Positions 23,449-32,785 of a DNA stretch of 64,000 bases are shown piece by piece. A program made the position numbers and the translations under genes. Within the stretch, counting starts at the first letter, position 1, and each line of letters begins with the position of its first letter. The notes beneath the pieces were generated by a model. That model was not told where the DNA came from. It saw nothing but the letters and a program-made list of their open reading frames with translations, and made no database searches. The DNA comes from Trichaptum fuscoviolaceum (Eukaryota; Basidiomycota; Agaricomycetes; Hymenochaetales; Trichaptaceae): the NCBI GenBank assembly GCA_910574455.1, contig CAJSYZ010000001.1, positions 4,447,424 to 4,511,423 of the forward strand. Reading direction: 5' to 3'.

Positions 23449-24533
23449 ATGGCTCAAGCTACCTCAGACATTCCCGAAGGAATAAAGGACAAATCAATAC
23501 CTGTCAAAATCGCCAAAAACACTATTTTCTCATGCAAGTCCGTCTTCTTTCATACATGAATCTGCCTGCATCTGCCACTCGACGCTGAATCTCGGTGTTA
23601 CTTTTGTCTAGCATTGGCAGGTGCAGCTCTGACAGCAGCGTATGAGTCGACGCGTGGAAGCGCAAAAGCAAGCCGTGTTTATGAGGCTGAACAAGCAAAG
23701 AAGCCGCGCACTGCGCTGGGCGGACAACAGCTTCACCCATATAGACATCCAGTTGGATTGCTTGCTGGGAGCGCGGCGCTGAACAGCGGGATCGTGGCTT
23801 TCTGCTTCTTCAGTGAGTAAACACAGCTATGTACTGTTTGTCCAGAGCACTTACTTGTGCTTAAAGGTGTTCGAGAGTACTTCATCTCCCCCGCATTGGC
23901 TACATATAGACGATACCATGCTCGAGAGAAGGACAGCCAGGAAAAGAAGCAGAAGGAGAGCAACTTGACTTGGACAGCCATGCGAATACAAAATGTCCCT
24001 GATACAGCCATCACTGGGGCAATACTTGGTAGTTCGTACAACGCTTGGAGAAGTTCGTGATTGTTTTTTGTCTCGTATGCTTTATGCTGACGGTTTGTAT
24101 AGGAGGTGTAGTTGGAATCCCAGCGGGCGCGATTACAGCTACTCTGATGTGCACGCTCATTCAATTAGTAGTCAACGAAGCTAGCATCTTTCGCGTAAGA
24201 TACGTGTCGAGACGATTGCAGCCGCCAGCCGAGGCTACCATTGTCCCGTCCACAAGCTCTTCTTCCTCTTCAGAAAACATTCTATCTTCCCCGCCAAGTG
24301 GTTCGATACCGAGGAATCCAACTCCATCTCTTCCTCACGAGTCATCGCCAACGCACCCTGCCCCGCCATCTGAATCCTCCTCGCTCAGTGAGCGAATCCT
24401 TGGTCTAATCGGCGTCAAGAAAATGTCAGACGAAGAATACCTGGAGCGGCTGAAGAAACGTCGAGATGGGTATCTAGAAAGGATAGATGAGATCGAGAGG
24501 CAGGACCGACAGCGGAGAGAGGAGGATTCATGA
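23449..24533 (+). CDS. Predicted small membrane protein, Tim17-like organisation
   Basis: The start at 23449 gives M-A-Q-A-T-S-D-I-P-E-G. The first intron appears to be GC-AG (donor GCAAGT at 23533), because only this donor joins the frame to S-L-A-G-A-A-L-T-A-A-Y-E-S. Four weakly hydrophobic, Gly/Ala-rich segments follow: P-V-G-L-L-A-G-S-A-A-L-N-S-G-I, the region around S-V-R-E-Y-F-I-S-P-A-L, D-T-A-I-T-G-A-I-L-G-S-S-Y-N-A-W, and G-V-V-G-I-P-A-G-A-I-T-A-T-L-M. This resembles Tim17/22/23-like mitochondrial inner-membrane proteins but is not diagnostic. The C-terminus is disordered, then ends in a charged helix K-K-M-S-D-E-E-Y-L-E-R-L-K-K-R-R. Function is unassigned. It is divergent from the MFS gene. 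Confidence 0.68.
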
Positions 24534-24606
24534 TTATATATCCTACAATAAAATACATATAGTACTTTTGAATTTCTAGTCATTAATTATACGCCTCATA
24601 CCATAC

Positions 24607-26052
24607 CTACGGCGTTGTTTTGCCGCCCTCTGCATTCTCTTTCTCACCTGAACCACCAATTAAAGACCAGAGCTCAAGTACTCCCTTTTTCATGTCAGTA
24701 TGAATCCCACCGACTGCAACTCGGTTGTGGAGGGTACTGTAAGTCAACACGTCCACCTTCACACAGTTCTCCGCTGTCGCCTCCAATGTCTTGCGCAAGC
24801 CGCCCGCACGCATTCCTTCCTCTGCCTGCGGATTCGGGTGCACGAGTTCGTGAACAATGATCTTCCCGTTTAGTGAACACGATACGAGTGTATCAGGCGA
24901 TGTGAAGGTTAGACCCGTCACCATCCCCTCCCCAATCTTCGTCTCGAATCCTTCTTCCTCACTAAGCCCGCCCCATTTGCGTGCCCGTTTCTTCTTTCCC
25001 TTGTTTGCGTTCAGATTTTGAGAAGGATTCTTCTCTCCGCCCAATCCGACCCAAATCCGTCCGTCGGCTGTACCGGCTGCTATCCCACCTGAAGATGATA
25101 TAGCCAGCGACGTTACGAAAGGCGGTAAAGACGAAATTCCTGGCGCAAGACTCGGTGAAGGGGCTGTGATAGTCTCTCCGTCAGCTTTTGGCAGTTCTGA
25201 ATTGAGATTGGGACAAGCCTGACGCACACATCTCGATTCGTCCTAATAACGTTCGTTGTTTGAAGTCAAAGTGCAGTATCGAGCAGTCATATCCACCTGA
25301 GATGAGTTCAGAGGGCCTATCCGGGATGAAAGCGACTGTCCATGCGATCTATTGCATACCAACGTGCGACAGTAATCAGTTTATGCTTTCCTTCGCTGGT
25401 TCCTTCAGTTTGAAGACGGTACTGACCGAAGTATGGCTTGCTCGCATCTTCGATAATTCACCTATCTTGACGTCAAGAACCCAGACGGATCCTGAATCAC
25501 TTGTAATTGCCAGATAACTGCGGTTTTCACTTAGGACTATCTGTGATGTCAGATCAGCCTGTTCTACGATTCTGGAAGGGACGAAATCATGCGCACTTGG
25601 TTCAGAGAATCGTCCTCATCTTCACCAACCTCCTTCGTGAAGATGGCATCTTCGGCGGTATAGATCATTTTTGATGTTGTGAGATCGAAGCGTGTTACCT
25701 AGGAAACAACCCGAGCTCTAAGGATGCAAATAAAGTAGCTACTGAATTATACTCACCTTTCGACCAGCTGCTACCCAGCAATCGCGACCATCCTTCTCGT
25801 GGAATACAACGCTTGATACGGCGTCTCCCAGTCCTCGAACAGCCTTCTTGACTTTCCCCTCGGGAGGTTCATAGAATCGTATGTTTCCATCATCTGCATT
25901 TGAGAATCCAGCTCACAACGGCGAGGAGAATGACAGAATCCGCATTGCTAACCTGAACCCACTGCTAAACATTGGCTGTCGGTGCTGAACGCCGCCGCTA
26001 TAACGTGTGCCGGCAAGATGTGTGCCGTATCAAGACTCAACATGGTATGCAT
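24607..26052 (-). CDS. WD40 repeat protein similar to WDR53
   Basis: This is a single beta-propeller scaffold protein of unknown partners. The start at 26052 (an in-frame Met also lies at 26043) reads M-H-T-M-L-S-L-D-T-A-H-I-L-P-A-H-V-I-A-A-A-F. Following exons give D-G-N-I-R-F-Y-E-P-P-E-G, V-T-R-F-D-L-T-T-S-K, L-A-I-T-S-D-S-G-S-V-W-V-L-D-V and S-G-G-Y-D-C-S-I-L-H-F-D-F-K, typical repeat blades ending in WD-like pairs. The last exon contains A-A-G-T-A-D-G-R-I-W-V-G and ends G-V-L-E-L-W-S-L-I plus a short tail. Blade order and the C-terminal long loop resemble WDR53. It is divergent from the F-box gene at 26428 and convergent with the 23449 gene. Confidence 0.78.
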
Positions 26053-26162
26053 TTTAAGCAATAAATCAATTCCTTGACTTTATCTGAAGGAGTTTCTTGA
26101 AATGCGAATGCGATAGCCTTAGTCTATAAAGATTACGAATTAGTAGTATGTTGTTTACCTTC

Positions 26163-26175
26163 CAACTTGAAGTTG
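26163..26175. promoter_or_regulatory. CAACTT-G-AAGTTG palindrome in divergent promoter
   Basis: CAACTTGAAGTTG lies between the divergent starts of the WDR53-like gene (26052) and the F-box gene (26428). It shares its half site with the palindrome at 1513-1531. Confidence 0.4.
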
Positions 26176-26427
26176 AAGGTTCCCACGGTACCTCTTGTGT
26201 TCAACCCTTCGCTCAGCGCTTTTAGTCGCTCCTTCACTCATACTTCTACTGTTTTACTCCCGGGCGTGTCAAACAACAGCTCTAATAGTACGTCGATGAA
26301 AATCATACGCGAAGGTGAGAGCCAGGATGTGAGATTCATAAACACAGTTTACTGAATTGTGTGCTCTGCACTGGCAGACCGAGGCTTTGGCGACAGCTTG
26401 ACGGCTTGACCTACATAAAGATATACC

Positions 26428-27955
26428 ATGACGGTCCTTTTTGACACTGTGGATGGATGTGTTCTTACCATCCAAGACATTCACTCGTCTATCCCTTTCA
26501 CTACGCCGTCAGATGCTCTGTTCAGCTCCTTGTTCGTCAAGTTCAAAGGCACCGTACCGATGGAACTATTTGAAGCCATGCTTGCGCTCTTCCGACATGC
26601 CGATTTTCACTCAAGCGCAGTGACAATACAGAAGTCAGAGGGCATCTTAGATCGCATCTCGATACAGAGGCAACAAATTGCAAAGGATCGAAATTCGATG
26701 CGAGTTACTGTCCAGATTGCGTGTAGGCCCCCAACAGCCTGCCTTTCTCAGGCAGGCAACAAACCTCATACCTGTACTCCTTGCAGAGTATATCGAATCG
26801 CAACGACGCCCTTTTCTTCGTATGATCGAACGGTGTTCTCATCATTATAAAAAGGAGATTGCCGACGACGAACTTAAAACTTTGGCTCTTGTCCATCGGT
26901 CATGGACCGATGTAGCGCAGCGGTATCTTCGCCGACGTATCTGCATCTCGAGCCCAAAAAGTCTACGATCGGTAATGCAGAGCACAACAATCGGTCCATG
27001 GGTTCGCGAGTTGAGCTCTATGTGTGATCTCTCATACAGCTATCCGTCATACAGCGATCCGAATATCGCTACCGACGAAATGCCGCGGCTTTTGGCAGGG
27101 GTTCTGCAGAGGTGTCCGAATCTCACCCGTCTGAATCTCCAAGAACTGTCTATCGATGTTTCTCTTGACGTTATAGGTCAATTAGCCGGCTTGAGGTACC
27201 TTGAACATCTGTCGTTGGGCCATTACTTATGGATAAACTACCTTGAATTCTGGAAGCTAGCCACAATACTGCACAATCTACGTTGCTTGAAGAGTATGAG
27301 CCTTCGACAGTGGAGAATAGATTGTAGGAATTTTCCGGAGGGACAGGAAGCAATCTCCCCAGATGCCCCAATCCCTCCGGCGACTTTGGAGGCTCTATCC
27401 CTAGTCGACGTGGAGTTCTTTAACTCCGGCATATTCAGCTGGTTATTGAACCCTCGGAATGGTGTAACAAAGCTAGAACTTGGTCTTTCCGAATTTCGCT
27501 GTGGACGGCTCAGTAAATGTATGGAGCTTACAAGTTCATTATTCATGAAGGCACGGACGTCACACATCACGAAGCTCAAACTGGTCGGCTGCTGGTCGAC
27601 GGACATTCTCAACTTCGTTCTTGGATTTTTCCCGTCCTTGCAAGTGTTGAGTCTGCATCCAGACGTTTCCGAAAAAACGATAACGCTTGGCTCCTTTGTT
27701 CTTCCCTACGGCACTACCTGGAGTTTTCATTACCACTACCTCGCGGCTCAGGAAACAGATCAAGACCCTCTGGCGCTCGCAATGCTCAAAGCTTACCCGA
27801 ACATACGTCGTTTCCTTATCACGTACTCAATTTGGGATTGCCATATTCCCTCGACGTTGTTTAAGAACAGCATTGATTATGCGGCAAGGAACAATGTAGA
27901 ATTTGAAGTTACGGAGGCAGAACGCGAGGATATACCTCACATTTTTTATATGTAA
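26428..27955 (+). CDS. F-box-like protein with leucine-rich C-terminus
   Basis: This is a probable SCF-type substrate adaptor of the expanded mushroom family. The N-terminal exon from 26428 contains an F-box start V-P-M-E-L-F-E-A-M-L-A-L-F. The second part of the box lies in a different frame at about 26860: D-E-L-K-T-L-A-L-V-H-R-S-W-T-D-V-A-Q. An intron or a frame change near 26700-26740 therefore has to join them; the best GT-AG pair I see would be only 34 nt, so this junction is uncertain. The long frame 26678-27955 then holds irregular leucine-rich repeats (C-P-N-L-T-R-L-N-L and L-R-Y-L-E-H-L-S-L) and ends D-I-P-H-I-F-Y-M. The downstream exon is solid; the upstream one is tentative. Confidence 0.68.
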
Positions 27956-29354
27956 ATACTCTGGCAACGGAAATCGTCCTGCTCGAAGTTCGACATGTGG
28001 TGTACTGACTGCGTTTCTAGCAAGAGCAAGAACTGGCGACTTGTCTTCACGGACCGCATTGCGGCAATGTCACTCCTAGGAATAATCAAGAGGACTGACG
28101 CTTAATCGTCCATTCTGCTTGCTCTAGACTCGTTTCGAACCATCAGCCATGCACGCACACATCTTCGACGGTCTTGGTGCCCCACGTGGCTTGCGCTCCA
28201 CTCAAACAAACACTACTCGACGGTACTTGCCTAGTGTGGATTCACCGACATTGGCATAGAACTCCAAGCTCTTTTTGTTTTCGCCATAACCAGTTCATCT
28301 TCGTCTAAAAAATATTCACTGAGTAACATCAATGACGTTCTTGAGGTTCTGACAGGTATGTAATCGCATTGCGTTTATCTCTCCGTTTGTTGACAGTGTA
28401 CCGCAGCAATCTATCGGCTGACGCATGGTCAAACTCAGGCTGATGCTACCTTACGACTCAGAAGGACTTAGGGCGTTGAAGTTCGGTCGCTCTCAGATCA
28501 CGCAGGCACACAAGACAGTTCCGGGTGGGTTTCTCTACCCATCCCGTAAAAAAAAAGATCGGTATGGGTATTTTCCCATCTCCCGACCAAAAAAAAACAA
28601 TATATGTACCCCGCTTGAAGGACACCACACTGCATATGGCCGCGCTAGCCTTGGAGGGGTAACCGACTACCAAGTTTAGACAGACTATGGTCTTGCTAGC
28701 GTGAAAGCAGTGTCCGGTGCGAGGATTGGACTCGCCCGATTGTAATCCGGAGTATCTACCCCTACTAACTCTATGGTGTCGGCGACCCCGAGTGAAGAGC
28801 GCGTGTGACGGAGTCCGAGGAGTGGAAACGGCGGCACGACTACGACACAACGGAGGCCATGCTGAGAAGGCATGGAAGCCGGCACAACTGGAGGGTGGTG
28901 GAGGTGAAAGGCCAAGAGGCGATGGACCTTCGTCGCTCAGCTGTCCACCCTTATATACCCTTGGGCTTTGCGTCGAACAAACAAACGCATTCGTACCGTT
29001 GTGTTGTTTCGTTCCGGACGGTGTGGGGCTGGGTCGGTAGCAAGCCAATCACCGGCGTTCGAGGCTGGTTTGAAAGGTGCTTCTATCCAATCCGGTCGAA
29101 GGAGCGTAGGTGGCAGACCAGCCTTGCAAGACTGATTGGCTGCAGGGGTTCATCGGTGGATCCTTTTTCGGTCTATTATCATCCTCTGCCATCCCATTGG
29201 CCTGGAGGCGTACCAACCAGTCGAGGTGGTACGTCAATCACCGGTGTTCGTCAGCTTCGCAAGGCTTGTTGATGGCAGGGGCCCATCGGTGACTCCTTAT
29301 TATCCTTTAGCATCCCATTGGTGTAGAGGACGAACTGTTAAGTATCTCCGTCTA
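27956..29354. other. Gene-poor stretch with repeat-like sequence
   Basis: I see no gene. The stretch contains a tRNA-like segment (28712-28790) and an imperfect inverted repeat with A-runs (TACCCATCCCG near 28536 against CGGTATGGGTA near 28560). A TATATA-containing block lies at about 28950, and imperfect direct repeats run from 29045 to 29390, such as CAATCACCGGCGTTCG and its variant CAATCACCGGTGTTCG, and CATCCCATTGG twice. This looks like degraded mobile DNA. Confidence 0.4.
28712..28790 (-). repeat. tRNA-like segment, possibly SINE-derived
   Basis: Read on the minus strand, a perfect T-arm (GCGAG, 7-nt loop, CTCGC) follows an anticodon-like arm whose 7-nt loop is ATTACAA. A D-arm-like GTTAGTAGGGGTAG precedes it. 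The acceptor halves do not pair, so it is not a functional tRNA gene. A B-box-like sequence is present. Confidence 0.3.
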
Positions 29355-31148
29355 TTATCGGCCCCCATCCTCTACCATCGTGTGCAGGAAAAACAATGAT
29401 ACTTTGCATTGGTGATATGCCTTACATTGAATACAGCCAATCACGAGTAGTCCGCGACCACCTGTGAGGAGAATTGGAGTCAGTGCCGAGTCTAGTACTA
29501 GAGGATGGACCCACTCTTCTGGGGCCACAATTCCATTATCCCAGGCAGAAGTTTTCTTCGTATTTTTCCAAACTACGTCCGCTTCTCTGAAGATTTTGTT
29601 CTTGCTAAATTTCCGTTCACAAGAGTCGTGCAAGGGAAATGCAAGATCAGTGATGTACACCAGTTCGCCCTCCTCTTTGATGCAACCAGGTCCATTCCCA
29701 TGCTTCCGGCAGCGCGCTTTCATCAATTGTAAGACACTCTTGTAGCCACACCGAGCAGTCAAGCCGCCTCCACATTCCAAAGTACAATCATTTCGTATTG
29801 TCGTAAGCCGCGGACAGACTAGTGGACTTTTGAGGGCTTCCAAAACTGCAGCTGGAAGTGTCTGGTCTTCGATGTGAAGCTTTACGAGGTCGGGCATTTC
29901 GTCTAACATCATCGTAATGCTATCGCTTATTTGTGAGTCATTCAGATAATGAAAGGACACCACTGGGGCCCTCGATCTTCTGAGAAGAAATAGGATCTCA
30001 TCGTCAAAGTTTCGACTTGGGTGTGTAGGTTCTCCGTCGTTGTCGAAGCTAACGTCATCTTTGACCGTCAAATGCTTCAGCATGGGTGCTGTAAATAGGT
30101 ACAGCGGGAAATAGTCTTCTGTTGACAGGTGTAGCCTGAGCGTGGAGAGTTTGTCCAGCACAACAAAATCTACTCCATTGACATCGTTATGGGTTGTGGT
30201 GTCTTCAAATGGAACCATAATTGAGAGTTCCTCGAGGAGAGGGAAGGTTGAAGGAAAACTGGTGAAGGAAGCTTCGGAAAGAATGACCTCGTTGAGCACA
30301 AGCACCCTGACTCGGCATCCCTCAGTACGCTGTGTGAACCGCATCATTATATGCGAAAGTTGTAAAACTCGCAACCTTGGTGAGATTCCGTCAGGTGCAA
30401 CAACGTAATCGTTCCTATTACGAGATTCTATGGATAATTTCTCCAGCTTAGGGGCAGATCGGAAAGACAGGTCCATTCCGCGCCGTCTTTGAAACTTGCC
30501 GACTTCCTTGATTTTGAACGCCTTAAGAAGGGGATAATGTTTGCCTTTGTGTTTGTGGAACTTTGAAGTAACCGGTCCGGGAAGAGATACGCTGACATTC
30601 TCCCAACGATGCGAGAATTTAGACAGTTCTTCTACGAGATCAAGAAGACAAAACAGTCGAGTCGGATTTGCGCCCATGGATTCGAAATCTTTCAACAGGC
30701 GAATCGAATTGGGCCCGACGGATAGTATCACGGAAAGCGGTTTGGGCCGGGATCGCTTCCTCCAGAGTCGTAGAGCGGAGAGTTGGCCTTTCAGCCACGG
30801 CACATGCCAGACTGCGTTAGTGAGTTCGATGTGCATACATGCCCACAATCTAGGAGTATTTAGAGCCGTCTGGCGCCATCGTCGGCAAACATGCGTGAGT
30901 AGCAACGGCGCCTCCTTTCCCGAGAGACGCGGGTATTGATGGTGTTCCATGATATCAATATACCAATCGTCATAATATTCGCGATCGACGTCGTCTTTCG
31001 CTATGCAAAATAGAAAAACCATGCTGAGTAGTTCCGGTATGCCAAATACTCGCGAAACTGAACTTGGCGGTGGAAGGGCGCGAGTTTGTGAAGCTGGCTT
31101 GATAATCTCGCCGTGTATTGTAAGTCCTGCAGCCTCTTGTCGCATCAT
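29355..31148 (-). CDS. F-box protein (597 aa)
   Basis: This is an uninterrupted 597-codon gene of the Agaricomycete F-box family, a predicted substrate receptor for SCF ubiquitin ligases. The box region lies around residues 35-100: F-G-I-P-E-L-L-S-M-V-F-L-F-C, then L-L-L-T-H-V-C-R-R-W-R-Q-T-A-L-N-T-P-R-L-W-A. The remainder is an irregular leucine-rich solenoid, for example L-R-V-L-Q-L-S-H-I and L-L-E-E-L-S-I-M-V-P. No zinc or catalytic motif is visible. The start at 31148 is the first Met in frame and leaves about 35 residues before the box. The 3' end runs to the edge of the repeat-like stretch at 29045-29390, so the last residues may be recently acquired. Confidence 0.82.
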   Translation of the reverse strand: MMRQEAAGLTIHGEIIKPASQTRALPPPSSVSRVFGIPELLSMVFLFCIAKDDVDREYYDDWYIDIMEHHQYPRLSGKEAPLLLTHVCRRWRQTALNTPRLWACMHIELTNAVWHVPWLKGQLSALRLWRKRSRPKPLSVILSVGPNSIRLLKDFESMGANPTRLFCLLDLVEELSKFSHRWENVSVSLPGPVTSKFHKHKGKHYPLLKAFKIKEVGKFQRRRGMDLSFRSAPKLEKLSIESRNRNDYVVAPDGISPRLRVLQLSHIMMRFTQRTEGCRVRVLVLNEVILSEASFTSFPSTFPLLEELSIMVPFEDTTTHNDVNGVDFVVLDKLSTLRLHLSTEDYFPLYLFTAPMLKHLTVKDDVSFDNDGEPTHPSRNFDDEILFLLRRSRAPVVSFHYLNDSQISDSITMMLDEMPDLVKLHIEDQTLPAAVLEALKSPLVCPRLTTIRNDCTLECGGGLTARCGYKSVLQLMKARCRKHGNGPGCIKEEGELVYITDLAFPLHDSCERKFSKNKIFREADVVWKNTKKTSAWDNGIVAPEEWVHPLVLDSALTPILLTGGRGLLVIGCIQCKAYHQCKVSLFFLHTMVEDGGR

Positions 31149-31641
31149 GGTCTAGGAGCTAGGTGAGGATGGGAATATGAAACATAAGGAGAAAGTGATT
31201 GCCCGTACCTTTCCACTATACACTTCGAATTATTCCCTTCAATTGCTATCAATTGAAAACCTTTTAGCAAGATAGTTTCTTAGCGAGGGTGCTCCTGCAA
31301 GGTTCGTTGACATCGAGGACGGGAGATGGTGGTGCAGGAGATAAGTATGTAAGTGATAAGCCTTTTTCTAAGCCTCTTATCCAAAACTTCCCACGACTCG
31401 GAAGAAACTTGAAGAGGCCGAGGCCGAAGTCGGCATAGGAAGCGAATTCCCAACTCTCGATATCTCAAAGCAAGCCAAGGAGGGATTTTTTTCATATGAT
31501 ACATGTATGGCCCATCTGAATGTCCGAGTCCGTGAGGCTTTAGCCATCTTGAATGTCAACCGTGACAGTGGGAGGGACGGAGGGTAGGATGGAAACGACT
31601 CGAGCCACATCAGGGAATCTTCTTTTTCGCTTACGGCTACT
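31149..31641. other. Intergenic upstream of the F-box gene
   Basis: No gene was recognised between the F-box start and the left inverted repeat of the MITE. Confidence 0.45.
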
Positions 31642-31643
31642 TA

Positions 31644-32450
31644 CAGTCTTGGACGGGTCTTTGAAACACCCACGGTGCATGAGACACTTTGCATTTCTTC
31701 GGTACCACAGCTCAATTTTATATCATTGAAGCTTTATTATATTACTATGATATGAGTACAGCATGCAGTGAAAAACTGGAGCTAATTGCTCCAGTTGCTC
31801 TTGAGATATGAATGAAACAGTGTCAGTTCTTGTAAGTTTACAAATTTCCAAAAGGAGCGTAAAATATGCAAACAATTCATTACTCCTTTACTCTTACCAT
31901 ATGTCTTGTAGCTATAGTGTATAAAATTCCTCTGTAGATACCGGACTCTGAATATGCAAGAATTATGGCAATTCGGTCTTAGAATCTCTCAGTGCAAGCA
32001 CAAAATGATTATGTTGGCTCTTAATGTCCGAAAATCCTCTACCTTCCTAATTGAGTAATTGCATCTAGCCAACCCACCATTTGAGCTCTACAACTTTAGT
32101 TTTGCCTTCAAACTATATAAAACTTCATGTGTATGTCGATAATACATGTTTAATACGAAATATGAGGTCAAAATGCATATAATGTACTCTGGGTATTTGA
32201 ACTTGAGAAAGAGATGTCCACAAGACTCGTGGGAAAAAGTGTGTTTCAAGGACTACGAGGCCCGTAAAATGACCAAAATCTTTGTTATTTATTTCCACCT
32301 GTAAGACTGTCTCTATGCACGCCAAACTTTGGAATTGAGATCTTTAGTACATATGCTATACATATAGCACGAAACATTTAAGAAAATATATCCAAAACTA
32401 AGAAATCTGAAGGCTTTAAATGTGGTGTTTCAAAGACCCGTCCAAGACTG
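31644..32450. mobile_element. TA-flanked MITE-like element with 27-bp TIRs
   Basis: The left end starts CAGTCTTGGACGGGTCTTTG (31644) and runs 27 bp. The right end (32424-32450) is its exact inverted complement. Both are bordered by TA (31642-31643 and 32451-32452), the target duplication of Tc1/mariner/pogo elements, and the CAGT start fits that superfamily. The 807-bp body is AT-rich and has no transposase frame, so it is non-autonomous. Confidence 0.85.
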
Positions 32451-32460
32451 TAAAGTTACT

Positions 32461-32720
32461 TAAACGGTCTGATATTTCCGGAAGCCCTGGAAAGTAAAAC
32501 GTTACTGATTTACTGATTTCAGGCATGTGGTTTCATTATTCAGGAAGGGCCCCACTGAAACCAGTGTCGTCAACTTAAATCAGTGCTCTCAGTGCTCTCA
32601 GTGCTTCAGCAATCAGAAATTCAGGTTATTTAAATCAGTGTATAAGGAAGTCATAAGGACAAAGTAAGTACAATTATAAGTGATATAATAAGATAAAATA
32701 CACATGATCAAAATGGTTCA
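32461..32720. repeat. Subterminal-type repeat shared with the 39.5 kb element
   Basis: This shares ordered words with 39605-39770: GCATGT, ATTATTCAGGA and CTGAAA at similar spacing, then AAGTACAAT. It also contains a tandem CAGTGCTCT. It sits directly downstream of CLF1, as the matching block sits downstream of the captured CLF1 copy. Confidence 0.5.
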
Positions 32721-32785
32721 TCATGTGAAGGAATCAAAGGAAAGTCGGTACCAAACAAATAAGGAGGCAAAGCAGTGAACTTTCC

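Noticed and set aside
26704..26737. 34-nt intron joining the two F-box exons
   Set aside because: GT-AG ends and phase fit, but it is shorter than any other intron here (45 nt or more), so I leave the junction open.
28712..28790. Functional tRNA gene
   Set aside because: The acceptor halves do not base-pair and the D-arm is poor.
28458..29048. 196-codon minus-strand frame
   Set aside because: It runs through repeat-like sequence and the tRNA-like segment, with low-complexity Pro/Ser composition.
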